Assembly: GCA_031260295.1 (NCBI GenBank)
Contig: JAIRKE010000033.1
Coordinates: 1 to 60,772, forward strand
DNA from: Azonexus sp.
Lineage (GTDB): Bacteria; Pseudomonadota; Gammaproteobacteria; Burkholderiales; Rhodocyclaceae
Reading direction: 5' to 3'
Length of the DNA: 60,772 nt
Positions within the stretch are counted from its first letter, which is position 1, and every line of letters starts with the position of its first letter. Positions 20,318 to 29,417 of the stretch are shown here, one piece after another. Below the pieces are notes generated by a model, which had not been told where the DNA came from, did no database searches, and worked only from the letters and a program-made list of their open reading frames with translations. The position numbers were made by a program, and so were the translations under genes.

Positions 20318-20604
20318 TGGACGGCCTGCTCACGTTGTACATCTTCATGCTCGCCGCCTTCACCGGCTACGAGATCATCGCCAAAGTGCCGGTAATCCTG
20401 CACACGCCGCTGATGTCCGGCTCCAACTTCATCCACGGCGTGGTCGTGGTCGGCGCGATGATTATCCTCGGCGTCGCCGAGACACCGACACAACAGGTCA
20501 TCGGCTTCTTCGCCGTGGCGCTCGGCGCGGCCAACGCGGCCGGCGGCTATGTCGTCACCGAACGCATGCTGGCCATGTTCAAGAAGAAGGAGGGCGGCCA
20601 ATGA
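20317..20604 (+). CDS. pntAB: NAD(P) transhydrogenase alpha subunit, part 2 (membrane segment)
   Basis: 95 residues with three predicted transmembrane helices (YIFMLAAFTGYEII, FIHGVVVVGAMIILGV, IGFFAVALGAANAAGGYVV). It includes the conserved VPVILHTPLMSGSNFIHG stretch of the transhydrogenase membrane domain. It overlaps pntAA by one base and pntB by four, so all three are translationally coupled and expected in equal amounts. Confidence 0.94.
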   Translation: MDGLLTLYIFMLAAFTGYEIIAKVPVILHTPLMSGSNFIHGVVVVGAMIILGVAETPTQQVIGFFAVALGAANAAGGYVVTERMLAMFKKKEGGQ

Positions 20605-21974
20605 ACGCCCCGATCTACGTCCAGGGCGCCTGGTTCGTCGGCGCCCTCTTGTTCATTTTCGGCCTCAAGGGCATGAGTTCGCCGGCCAGCGCCCGCAAGG
20701 GCATCGTCATCGCCGGCTACGGCATGCTATTGGCCATCGTCGCCACCTTCCTGATCCCTGGTCTGAACAATCTCGGCCTGATGACCCTGGCATTGGCGAT
20801 CGGCGGCGGCGGCGCCTGGTTCTCGGCGCAGAAGGTCAAGATGACCGACATGCCGCAAATGGTCGCCATCTACAACGGCATGGGCGGCGGCGCGGCGGCG
20901 GCCATCGCCGCCGTCGAGCTGGCCAAGGGCGACGTCCACGGCACCGTGACAACGACGCTGGCGGTGCTCGGCGCGCTGATCGGCGCCGTCTCCTTCACCG
21001 GCTCCTGCGTCGCTTGGGCCAAGCTGCAAGGGGTGCTGAAAAAAGCCGTGCGGCTGCCGGCGCAAAACGCGGTCAATGTGGTCCTGGCGCTCGTCGCCGT
21101 GGCGCTGGGCATCGCGGTCATCGTCGTGCCGCCGGTGCAACCGGAACTGATCGCCTTGTTCTTCGTCGTCGCCCTGGCGCTTGGCCTGATCGTCACGCTG
21201 CCGATCGGCGGCGCCGACATGCCGGTGGTCATCTCGCTGTTCAACGCCTTCACCGGCCTGGCCGTCGGCTTCGAGGGCTACGTGCTCGGCAATCCGGCGC
21301 TGATCATCGCCGGTATCGTCGTCGGCGCCGCCGGCACCCTGCTGACGCAACTGATGGCCAAGGCGATGAACCGGCCGCTGACGAACATCCTGTTCACGCC
21401 GATGGTGGCGAGCAGCAGCAGCAGCGAGGCAATCACCGGCACGATGAGGGAAGTTGGCGCCATCGACGCGGCGGCGCTGATGCGCTACGCCTCCAAGGTG
21501 CTCATCGTCCCCGGCTACGGTATGGCCGTCGCGCACGCCCAGCACAAGGTCTGGGAAATGGCCGAATTGCTGGAGGAAGCAGGCGTCGAGGTGAAGTTCG
21601 CCATCCACCCGGTGGCCGGGCGCATGCCGGGGCACATGAACGTATTGCTAGCCGAGGCCGGTGTGCCCTACGACAAGATCTTCGACCTCGAAGAGATCAA
21701 CGGCGAATTCGGCCAGGCCGACGTTGCGCTGGTCATCGGCGCCAACGACGTGGTCAACCCGACGGCGCGCACCGACAAGTCAAGCCCGATCTACGGCATG
21801 CCGATCCTCGATGCCGACAAAGCGCAGAACGTCATCGTCATCAAGCGCGGCAAGGGCACCGGCTACTCCGGCGTCGAGAACGCGCTGTTCTACACCGACA
21901 ACTGCCGCATGCTGTACGGCAATGCGCAGCCAATGGCCGGCGAGATCATTCAGCACCTGAAGACCATGAGCTGA
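20601..21974 (+). CDS. pntB: NAD(P) transhydrogenase beta subunit
   Basis: 457 residues. The N-terminal two thirds hold about nine transmembrane helices forming the proton channel (for example LLFIFGLKGMSSPASARKG, NGMGGGAAAAIAAVEL, LPIGGADMPVVISLFNAFTG). The C-terminal NADP-binding domain III (about 290-457) has IVPGYGMAVAHAQH, AIHPVAGRMPGHMNVLLAEA and the GANDVVNPTA motif. It is complete. The last gene of the pntAA-pntAB-pntB operon, it faces dut. Confidence 0.96.
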   Translation: MNAPIYVQGAWFVGALLFIFGLKGMSSPASARKGIVIAGYGMLLAIVATFLIPGLNNLGLMTLALAIGGGGAWFSAQKVKMTDMPQMVAIYNGMGGGAAAAIAAVELAKGDVHGTVTTTLAVLGALIGAVSFTGSCVAWAKLQGVLKKAVRLPAQNAVNVVLALVAVALGIAVIVVPPVQPELIALFFVVALALGLIVTLPIGGADMPVVISLFNAFTGLAVGFEGYVLGNPALIIAGIVVGAAGTLLTQLMAKAMNRPLTNILFTPMVASSSSSEAITGTMREVGAIDAAALMRYASKVLIVPGYGMAVAHAQHKVWEMAELLEEAGVEVKFAIHPVAGRMPGHMNVLLAEAGVPYDKIFDLEEINGEFGQADVALVIGANDVVNPTARTDKSSPIYGMPILDADKAQNVIVIKRGKGTGYSGVENALFYTDNCRMLYGNAQPMAGEIIQHLKTMS

Positions 21975-21994
21975 TTGAACAAGCCCTGCCCCGG

Positions 21995-22026
21995 AAAAAC
22001 ACAAGGCCCGCTTGAGCGGGCCTTGT
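21995..22026 (-). terminator. Hairpin between convergent pntB and dut, terminator mainly for dut-coaBC
   Basis: ACAAGGCCCGCT (22001-22012) pairs perfectly with AGCGGGCCTTGT (22015-22026). On the minus strand the hairpin is followed by GTTTTT, so it best ends the coaBC-dut transcript. On the plus strand the tail is not U-rich, but the hairpin may still help stop pntB. Confidence 0.8.
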
Positions 22027-22074
22027 GTCTTGGATGCCTTTGCGGCGACGCTGCGGCTTATCAGGTGTAGAAGT

Positions 22075-22524
22075 TCAGGCTTTGCCGGTACTGCCGAAAC
22101 CACCCGCACCGCGCTCGCTGTCGTCGAATTCCTCGACCACGTTGAAAGCGACCTGCAACACCGGCACCACCACCAGTTGCGCGATGCGGTCGAGCGGATT
22201 GAGGGTGAAACTTTCCTGGCCGCGATTCCACACCGAGACCATCAACTCACCCTGATAGTCCGAGTCGATCAGGCCTACCAGGTTTCCAAGCACGATGCCG
22301 TGTTTATGACCGAGACCGGAGCGCGGCAGGATCATCGCCGCCAGGCCCGGATCGGCGAGGTGAATGGCCATGCCGGTCGGCACCAGCACCGTCTGGCCGG
22401 GCGCTAGATGCAGCGGCACCTCGATGCAGGCGCGCAGGTCGAGACCGGCCGAACCGGGCGTCGCATAATGCGGCGGCGATTCGCGCAGCCGGTTGTCGAG
22501 AATTTTGACGTCGATACGGTGCAT
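22075..22524 (-). CDS. dut: dUTP diphosphatase (dUTPase)
   Basis: 149 residues; hydrolyses dUTP to dUMP, keeping uracil out of DNA and feeding dTMP synthesis. The five trimeric-dUTPase motifs can be read: [47 protein letters not shown] and the C-terminal arm GAGGFGSTG. Its ATG overlaps the coaBC stop (ATGA), the coaBC-dut order common in proteobacteria. Confidence 0.97.
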   Translation of the reverse strand: MHRIDVKILDNRLRESPPHYATPGSAGLDLRACIEVPLHLAPGQTVLVPTGMAIHLADPGLAAMILPRSGLGHKHGIVLGNLVGLIDSDYQGELMVSVWNRGQESFTLNPLDRIAQLVVVPVLQVAFNVVEEFDDSERGAGGFGSTGKA

Positions 22525-23720
22525 CAGTGGATTCCTGTCAGATGGGCGATATGTTCGATCAATTGCCGCGCCAGCGCCGCCTTGCTCGCCGGCGCCAACG
22601 GATGCACACCGTGGTCGTCGAACAACACCAGGCGGTTGTCGTCACCGCCGAAGCCGTCCTGGATCAAGTTGCCGACCACCAGCGGCACCTTCTTCTTCTG
22701 CCGCTTGGCCTGGGCATAGGCTTCCAGATTATGACTCTCGGCGGCGAAGCCGACGCAGAACGGCCCGTTTTCCAGGGCCGCCACGCTGGCGAGGATGTCT
22801 GGATTCTCGACCAGTTCGAACGCCGGCGGGCCGCCTTCGTCTTTCTTCAACTTGTATTCGGCGGCATGGGTCACGCGATAATCGGCAACGGCGGCGACGG
22901 CGATGAAAATGTCGCTGGCCGTGGCGCGGGCCATCACCGCCGCCTGCATGTCGAGCGCGCTCTTGACGTCGATACGCTCGACCCCGGCCGGCGTCGGCAA
23001 GGCCACCGGGCCGGATACCAGCGTCACCTCGGCGCCGGCCTGCCGGGCGGCGCGGGCCAAGGCATAACCCATCCGCCCCGACGACAGGTTGGTAATGCCG
23101 CGTACCGGGTCGATGGCCTCGAAAGTCGGCCCGGCCGTCAGCAGAACCCTCCTGCCGGCCAGCAACTTGGGCGTGAAGAAGACCAGTACCGAGTCGACGA
23201 TTTCCTCCGGCTCCAGCATGCGGCCAGCGCCGATCTCACCGCAAGCCTGTTCGCCGCTGGCCGGGCCGAGGATACCAACGCCGTCGGCCCGCAACTGGGC
23301 GACATTGCGCTGGGTCGCCGGGTTCTCCCACATCTGCCGGTTCATCGCCGGCGCCACCAGCAAGGGGCAGTCGCGGGCCAGCACCATGGTCGCCAGCAGA
23401 TCGTCGGCCAGCCCATGCGCCACCCGCGCCAGAAAATCGGCCGAAGCCGGCGCGACAACGATCAGGTCTGCCTGCCGCGACAGATCAATATGGGCCATTG
23501 CGTTGGGCATCCGCTGATCCCATTGGTCGGTGAACACCGGCCGTCCGGACAGCGCCTGAAAGGTGGTTGCGGTGATGAAATGGCTGGCGCCCTCGGTCAT
23601 CGCCACCTGCACTTCGGCGCCCTGCTTGACCAGCAGGCGCACCAGCTCGGCCGCCTTGTAGGCTGCGATGCCGCCGCTGACGCCGAGCGCGATACGCTTT
23701 CCCTTCAACTCCATTGTCAT
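22524..23720 (-). CDS. coaBC: Bifunctional phosphopantothenoylcysteine decarboxylase / phosphopantothenate-cysteine ligase
   Basis: About 398 residues catalysing two consecutive steps of coenzyme A synthesis. The N-terminal flavoprotein (CoaC) half has [14 protein letters not shown], the catalytic His region [13 protein letters not shown], and [17 protein letters not shown] with the active-site Cys in [15 protein letters not shown]. The C-terminal CoaB half has [26 protein letters not shown] and FAAES. Three close starts exist (GTG 23726, ATG 23720, ATG 23714); 23720 is taken, with weak ribosome binding evidence. It is divergent from radC. Confidence 0.95.
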   Translation of the reverse strand: MTMELKGKRIALGVSGGIAAYKAAELVRLLVKQGAEVQVAMTEGASHFITATTFQALSGRPVFTDQWDQRMPNAMAHIDLSRQADLIVVAPASADFLARVAHGLADDLLATMVLARDCPLLVAPAMNRQMWENPATQRNVAQLRADGVGILGPASGEQACGEIGAGRMLEPEEIVDSVLVFFTPKLLAGRRVLLTAGPTFEAIDPVRGITNLSSGRMGYALARAARQAGAEVTLVSGPVALPTPAGVERIDVKSALDMQAAVMARATASDIFIAVAAVADYRVTHAAEYKLKKDEGGPPAFELVENPDILASVAALENGPFCVGFAAESHNLEAYAQAKRQKKKVPLVVGNLIQDGFGGDDNRLVLFDDHGVHPLAPASKAALARQLIEHIAHLTGIH

Positions 23721-23761
23721 TGCCACTAGAATAAGGACTTTCCCATTCTACTGGAAACGCC

Positions 23762-24442
23762 ATGGCGATCAGCGACTGGCCGGCTGGTGAACGTCCCCGC
23801 GAACGCCTGCTGGCCCACGGCCCGGCAGCCCTTTCCGATGCCGAACTGCTGGCAATTTACCTGCGCGTCGGCGTGCGCGGCAAAAGCGCGGTCGATCTGG
23901 CGCGCGACCTGCTCGGCCGCTTCGACTACCGGCTCGACGCCCTCGCCGACGCCTCGCTCAAGGAACTGGCCAGTATTTCCGGCATCGGCCAGGCCAAGGC
24001 GGCCCAACTCAAGGCCAGTTTCGAACTGGCCCGGCGCGCCCTGAACCAGGAAATGACACAGCACGACACACTCTCCTCGCCGGGCCGGGTCCGCGATTGG
24101 CTGCGCCTGCACTTGGCCGCCCGGCCGCACGAAGTCTTCATGGCGCTGTGGCTCGACGCGCAGAACCGCCTGCTGAAGGCCGAGGAACTGTTCGCCGGCA
24201 CCCTGACCCAGACGGCCGTCTATCCGCGCGAAGTGGTCAAGGCGGCGCTCGGCCACAATGCCGCCGCCGTCATCCTCGCCCACAACCACCCCTCCGGCAT
24301 CGCCGAGCCCTCCGCCGACGACGAACGCCTAACGCGCAATCTCAAGGACGCCCTGGCCCTGGTCGACGTCCGCCTGCTCGACCACTTCATCGTCGCCGGC
24401 AACGCCCCGCCGCTTTCCTTCGCCGAGCGGGGCCTGTTATAA
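23762..24442 (+). CDS. radC: RadC-family JAB1/MPN-domain protein
   Basis: 226 residues. The N-terminal helix-hairpin-helix part ([18 protein letters not shown]) is followed by a JAMM metalloprotease-like domain with [14 protein letters not shown], the zinc-binding motif of RadC proteins. Despite its name, RadC has no proven role in radiation repair. The ATG overlaps no other gene; it starts 41 bases from the divergent coaBC and precedes rpmB by 82 bases. Confidence 0.94.
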   Translation: MAISDWPAGERPRERLLAHGPAALSDAELLAIYLRVGVRGKSAVDLARDLLGRFDYRLDALADASLKELASISGIGQAKAAQLKASFELARRALNQEMTQHDTLSSPGRVRDWLRLHLAARPHEVFMALWLDAQNRLLKAEELFAGTLTQTAVYPREVVKAALGHNAAAVILAHNHPSGIAEPSADDERLTRNLKDALALVDVRLLDHFIVAGNAPPLSFAERGLL

Positions 24443-24457
24443 ACATCACAAAACCCC

Positions 24458-24487
24458 TTGAAAGCATTGGGTAGTTTCGATTACACT
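24458..24487 (+). promoter_or_regulatory. Candidate sigma-70 promoter for rpmB-rpmG
   Basis: TTGAAA (24458-24463), an 18-base spacer and TACACT (24482-24487) precede rpmB by 37 bases. Only the spacing and near-consensus boxes support it. Confidence 0.5.
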
Positions 24488-24524
24488 TATCGGCTTTCCT
24501 CTATCGAATTCTGGAGCACCAATC

Positions 24525-24758
24525 ATGGCGCGAGTCTGCCAAGTCACGGGTAAAGCCCCGATGGTTGGGAACAAGGTTTCCCACGCCAACAACAAAACGA
24601 AGCGCCGCTTCCTGCCGAACCTGCAGTATCGCCGCTTCTGGGTCGAAAGCGAGAACCGCTTCGTGCGTCTGCGCGTTTCCAACGCCGGCCTGCGCCTGAT
24701 CGACAAGAACGGCATCGACACCGTGCTCGCCGACCTGCGCGCCCGTGGCGAAATCTGA
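24525..24758 (+). CDS. rpmB: 50S ribosomal protein L28
   Basis: 77 residues starting [20 protein letters not shown], a typical L28. It contains the [14 protein letters not shown] block and the basic body expected of the family. It binds 23S rRNA in the large subunit. It is the first gene of the two-gene rpmB-rpmG unit, an arrangement general in proteobacteria, with a sigma-70-like promoter upstream. Confidence 0.97.
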   Translation: MARVCQVTGKAPMVGNKVSHANNKTKRRFLPNLQYRRFWVESENRFVRLRVSNAGLRLIDKNGIDTVLADLRARGEI

Positions 24759-24777
24759 TTAAGGAAGGATAAATAAA

Positions 24778-24945
24778 ATGGCTAAAGGCGGTCGCGAAAA
24801 AATCAAGCTGGAATCCACAGCAGGTACCGGTCACTTCTACACCACCTCCAAGAATAAGCGCACGACGCCCGAGAAGCTGGAGATGATGAAGTACGACCCG
24901 AAGGCTCGTAAGCATGTCGCTTATAAGGAAGTCAAGCTGAAATAA
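24778..24945 (+). CDS. rpmG: 50S ribosomal protein L33
   Basis: 55 residues starting [20 protein letters not shown] and ending AYKEVKLK. It is the cysteine-free form of L33 (no CxxC pairs), which does not need zinc. The ATG follows AAGGAAGG. It is 19 bases after rpmB and precedes a good terminator. Confidence 0.97.
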   Translation: MAKGGREKIKLESTAGTGHFYTTSKNKRTTPEKLEMMKYDPKARKHVAYKEVKLK

Positions 24946-24968
24946 TTCGGCTACTCCAGCTTTCGACG

Positions 24969-24997
24969 AACCCGCCTCTCGGCGGGTTTTGTTTTTT
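24969..24997 (+). terminator. Rho-independent terminator of rpmB-rpmG
   Basis: An 8-bp stem AACCCGCC/GGCGGGTT with a TCTC loop, followed by TTTTGTTTTTT, 24 bases after the rpmG stop. Confidence 0.92.
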
Positions 24998-25108
24998 GGG
25001 CCGCTATTATGTATTTGATGCACAAGGCTAAGTTATCCACAGCCCCGGAATGAATTCGGGGCTAAAGTCCCTGGTCAAAATTCAACGCGCTCAACTGGTC
25101 ACTTTTTA
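24998..25108. other. Intergenic start of the decay zone
   Basis: No gene is supported. The stretch holds a hairpin, AGCCCCG (25039-25045) and CGGGGCT, without a U tract. It is followed by paired TGGTCAAAATT / TGGTCACTTTTT motifs around 25071-25107 that resemble sequence left next to IS21-like elements. This resemblance is from memory and weak. Confidence 0.25.
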
Positions 25109-25378
25109 AGCGCACATCATCAACCCGGGGCGACCTTGCCCTCCCTGGTGACGCTCGAAGCGATGGCCGCCGCGTTGCGTGTGACCATTGCCGAGCTTCT
25201 GGACGAAGAACCGCCGCAAAGCTCGGAAGCGGGGACGCGCGTCTTGGCGCTCATCGAATCCTTGCCACCCACCAAGCAGCGTTTCGTGGCCGACATGGTG
25301 GCGAGCCTCGTCCATTTTTTTTGCGAGCAACCCACGGTGCAAAAGGCAGCCAGGCAACGCACGCGCTCAACGCCTTAA
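25109..25378 (+). pseudogene. XRE-family regulator remnant lacking the N-terminal helices
   Basis: An open frame reads PGATLPSLVTLEAMAAALRV then TIAELLDEEP and runs to 25378. This is the last part of an XRE helix-turn-helix domain, with the usual ERG/TGATLPSLVTLE junction, but the first three helices are missing and no start codon with a ribosome binding site precedes it. The C-terminal tail (LIESLPPTKQRFVADMVASL) looks intact. A 60-base degenerate copy of the same segment occurs at 26194-26251. It is most likely a decayed regulator or antitoxin. Confidence 0.6.
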
Positions 25379-25500
25379 ATCGGCCTGCTTCCGCTCGGGC
25401 AGATCGCGTTGGTCGTTCAACGGTGGCAAGAATGCTTGGGAGAGGCATGGATGGGGATGTTTCAACAGTAGCGCCTAGAATTTGATTTCTAGTCAAGCAT

Positions 25501-25559
25501 GTTACGTAACCGTTGCATCGTGTCAAGTCGCCGGAGGGCAATGCCGGTAACGTTGCCGG
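25501..25559 (+). promoter_or_regulatory. Two palindromes upstream of the XRE gene, candidate autoregulatory operators
   Basis: GTTACGTAAC at 25501-25510 is a perfect 10-base palindrome. CCGGTAACGTTGCCGG at 25544-25559 is a near-perfect 16-base palindrome that abuts the ATG of the XRE gene. Both share GTTAC/GTAAC half-sites. A regulator binding the second site would block its own translation start region or promoter. Confidence 0.45.
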
Positions 25560-25991
25560 ATGCAAAATCCAAAGCAACAATTCGCCGACCGGCTGCGGGA
25601 GGCGATGCTCAAGGCCGGGCTGAAACCGGAACCCGCCGTGCTGGAGCGCGCGTTCAATCTGCACTATTTCGGCAAGCCGATGACGTTGCACGGGGTGAGG
25701 AAATGGCTGCTCGGGGAGTCGATCCCGCCTTACGACAAGATTGTGGCGCTGGCCGAGATGCTGGCCGTTCCACCGGAGGAATTGTGCTTTGGGCTGGAGG
25801 TCAAGCAGCGGATCGACGCGCATCGCGCTCGCTGGGAGGATGGCATCGGCTATCAGGAACGGGAAATTTTCGAGGCGTTTCTGGCACTGCCGCCCCCTCA
25901 GCGCAAGACGGTGCACGAGGTCATCCTGGCGTTCGCCAAGGCGTTTCCATCCGAGATCGCCGCCAGGGAGGGGATTGTTTCCCGGAGGTGA
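25560..25991 (+). CDS. XRE-like helix-turn-helix regulator
   Basis: 143 residues. The N-terminal part (about 7-80) reads as an XRE-type DNA-binding domain: FADRLREAMLKAGL, then GVRKWLLGESIPPYDKIVAL and AEMLAVPPEELCFG. This form is common in prophage- and plasmid-borne repressors of betaproteobacteria. The C-terminal part is a helical extension. It appears intact but lies between two regulator remnants and a toxin remnant, so it may be a survivor of a mobile or toxin-antitoxin region. No strong Shine-Dalgarno is seen; palindromes directly before the ATG suggest autoregulation. Confidence 0.7.
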   Translation: MQNPKQQFADRLREAMLKAGLKPEPAVLERAFNLHYFGKPMTLHGVRKWLLGESIPPYDKIVALAEMLAVPPEELCFGLEVKQRIDAHRARWEDGIGYQEREIFEAFLALPPPQRKTVHEVILAFAKAFPSEIAAREGIVSRR

Positions 25992-26013
25992 TGCTGAATG
26001 GCGGTTCGGGGCG

Positions 26014-26100
26014 CTATGCCTGAATCTTCTCCAGGAAGCGCGCGGACGTCATGATTTCCAGGTTTTCGACGCCAGTCACTGCAAGTAGATCCTGGTCGCC
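26014..26100 (-). pseudogene. C-terminal remnant of a PIN-domain toxin
   Basis: Read on the minus strand, 28 codons before a TAG encode a segment starting GDQDLLAV and ending FLEKIQA. This is the usual end of PIN-family toxins: a GDxDLL acidic motif, then a beta strand, then ILTPxxFL-like MTSARFLEKI. An in-frame TGA lies just two codons upstream, so the rest of the toxin is gone. PIN toxins are RNases of toxin-antitoxin pairs; this one cannot be active. Confidence 0.6.
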
Positions 26101-26193
26101 TGTTCATCGCCCGGGTCGCGGCTGACTGTCATGGCGGACAGCCGTCGGACTGCGTATCGAAATGCGGATACTCGAACCCGCATGAGCATCATC

Positions 26194-26251
26194 CCCTGGT
26201 GAGGCTCGAAGCGATGGCCACCACGCTGCGCGTGTCCATTGTCGTGCCTCT
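26194..26251 (+). pseudogene. Second degenerate XRE fragment (copy of 25143-25202)
   Basis: The DNA from CCCTGGTGAGGCTCGAAGCG to TCTGG aligns without gaps with 25143-25202, about four fifths identical by eye, and would encode SLV.LEAMA..LRVSIV before a frame break. It is not a gene by itself. It ends 10 bases before the stop of the permease gene. The rest of 26101-26260 shows nothing else. Confidence 0.5.
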
Positions 26252-26260
26252 GGGCGGCGT

Positions 26261-27474
<1,214 letters not shown>

Positions 27475-27481
<7 letters not shown>

Positions 27482-28176
27482 GGCGCATGCTCCGTCAGGT
27501 GGTCGCTGACGATCTCACCATCGAGGAAGCGGACCTGGCGCTTGGCGTGCGCGGCGATGTCCGGTTCGTGGGTGACCAGGATGACGGTGATGCCCTCGCC
27601 GTTCAGTTCGTTGAACAGGCGCATGATTTCCTCGCTGGTGTGGCTGTCGAGATTGCCGGTCGGCTCGTCGGCGAGAATCAGATGCGGCGCGTTGACCAAC
27701 GCCCGGGCGATCGCCACGCGCTGCTGCTGGCCGCCGGAAATCCGGTTGGGCAGCGATTCGGCGTAACGGCCGAGGCCGACCTTGTCGAGCAGCAGTCGCG
27801 CCCGGGCGCGCCGGGCCTCCTTGTCCACGCCGGCATAGACCAGCGGCAGCGCGACATTATCCTGGAGACTCACGCGCGACAAGAGGTTGAAGCCCTGGAA
27901 AACGAAGCCGAGGGTGCGATTGCGCAGCCGCGCCAAGGAATCGTTGTCGAGGTGCGCGACATTCTCGCCGGCCAGCCAGTACTCGCCGCAGGTCGGCGTA
28001 TCGAGGCAACCGAGCAGGTTCATGAAGGTCGACTTGCCGGAGCCGGACGGCCCCATGATGGCTATGTACTCGCCCTCGCGGACCTCCAGGTTGACGCCCT
28101 TGAGCGCCGTGAACAAGCCGGCGGCGGTGGCGTAGGATTTGCCCAGGCCGGCGACCCGGATCACAGGCTCGGTCAT
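27475..28176 (-). CDS. MacB/LolD-type ABC transporter ATPase
   Basis: 233 residues with all ABC ATPase motifs: Walker A GPSGSGKST (about 43-51), Q-loop FVFQGFNLL, signature ISGGQQQRVAIARAL, Walker B LILADEPTGNLDS and the H-loop VTHEPD. Its sequence style is that of the MacB/LolD subfamily. It energises the neighbouring permease. ATG overlaps the membrane fusion protein stop (TAATG) and its stop overlaps the permease start. Confidence 0.95.
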
Positions 28177-29417
28177 TAGAACATCCGCATGCCGACGCTG
28201 GAGGGCGATCTGGCGGGAGTGCTGTTCTCGCCGGTGACGACGCGGTCGCCGACCTGCAAGTCGCCCCCGAGAAGCTCGGTACTGCGGTTGTCGGTAATGC
28301 CCAGTTGGACATTGACCGGCTGCAAGGCCCCGCCGCGCAGCACGAAGACCGTGCCGCTCTGGCCGTCGCGCTTCTTGCCCTTGCCCGCTCCGGCTCTCGC
28401 TCCGCCGCCCTCGGGCGCTGCCGGAGGAGCCTCGGCGCCGGACGGGCCGCCGGCCTGGGGAGCGGCGTCCGGCGACGGCGGAGCGCTGATCGGCTCGGCC
28501 GGCTTGAAGCGTAACGCGGCGTTCGGTACCAGCAGCGCATCGTCGCGCTGCTGCACGGCGATATTGACGTAGGCGGTCATGCCCGGCAGCAGGATCAGCT
28601 CTGGATTGGCAACGTTGATGCGGACGTTGTAGGTGACGACGTTCTGCTGGTTGGTCGGATTGAGCCGGATCTGCTGCACGGCGCCGGCAAAGCTGCGGTT
28701 GGGAAAGGCATCGACGGTGAAGCGCACCTTCTGCCCCTCGCGGATCAGCCCGATGTCGGCCTCGGCAAAACTGGTGTCGATGCACATTTCCGACAAATCC
28801 TGGGCAATCTTGATCAGCGTCGGCGTCTGAAAGCTGGCCGCCACCGTCTGGCCAAGATCGACGACGCGATCGACGACGACGCCGTCGACCGGCGAGCGGA
28901 TCACCGTAAAGCCGAGATTGGCCCGGTCGCGGTCGTTCTGTGCCCTGGCCAGGGCCAGTTGCGCCCCGGCCGCCTTCAGCGCCTGCTCGGCCTGGTCGTA
29001 TTCCTGACTGGAGACGAATTCCTGGGCGTACAGCACCTTGATCCGGCTTTCATTGGCTTGCGCCAGATCGAGGCTGGCCCGGGCGCTGACGACGCTGGCC
29101 GCGCTCTGCCGTTCGGCCGCCGCCACCAAGGCATCGTCCAGTTCGAGCAGCACCTGGTCCTTCTTCACCGGGTCATTGAAATCGACGTAAAGCTGCTTGA
29201 CCGTGCCCGACACCTGGGTGCCGACACTGACCAGCACCACCGGATTGAGCGTGCCATTGGCCGATACCAACTGGGTGATGTCCCCCCTTTCGATCGCCGC
29301 CAGCCGGTAGCGCCTTTCCGGATTCTGCGCCGAGCGCTGCTGAAACCACCACGCCACGCCGCCAGCCAGGGTGGCAGTGACGACAATCCAGAGAACAACT
29401 TTGCTGCTTCGTTTCAT
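28176..29417 (-). CDS. MacA-like periplasmic membrane fusion protein
   Basis: 413 residues. An N-terminal membrane anchor (VVLWIVVTATLAGGVAWWF) precedes the lipoyl/barrel-sandwich part (GTQVSGTVKQLYVDFNDPV), a long alpha-helical hairpin (about 95-175) and a beta-barrel domain (IRSPVDGVVVDRVVDLGQTV onward). An Ala/Pro/Gly-rich stretch (about 312-350) interrupts the C-terminal membrane-proximal domain before a KGKKRDGQSGTVFVL continuation. It would link the inner-membrane ABC pair to TolC. It overlaps tolC by four bases (ATGA). Confidence 0.93.
   Translation of the reverse strand: MKRSSKVVLWIVVTATLAGGVAWWFQQRSAQNPERRYRLAAIERGDITQLVSANGTLNPVVLVSVGTQVSGTVKQLYVDFNDPVKKDQVLLELDDALVAAAERQSAASVVSARASLDLAQANESRIKVLYAQEFVSSQEYDQAEQALKAAGAQLALARAQNDRDRANLGFTVIRSPVDGVVVDRVVDLGQTVAASFQTPTLIKIAQDLSEMCIDTSFAEADIGLIREGQKVRFTVDAFPNRSFAGAVQQIRLNPTNQQNVVTYNVRINVANPELILLPGMTAYVNIAVQQRDDALLVPNAALRFKPAEPISAPPSPDAAPQAGGPSGAEAPPAAPEGGGARAGAGKGKKRDGQSGTVFVLRGGALQPVNVQLGITDNRSTELLGGDLQVGDRVVTGENSTPARSPSSVGMRMF

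Noticed and set aside
22527-23729. Plus-strand open frame of 400 codons antisense to coaBC
   Set aside because: Same extent as coaBC on the other strand, no recognisable motif; shadow frame.
25071-25107. IS21 remnant
   Set aside because: Only a remembered resemblance of TGGTCAAAATT/TGGTCACTTTTT; no istA or istB coding sequence is present.
26160-26200. tRNA-like end (CTCGAACCCGCATGAGC)
   Set aside because: Resembles a T-loop only over a few bases; no acceptor or anticodon stem can be drawn.
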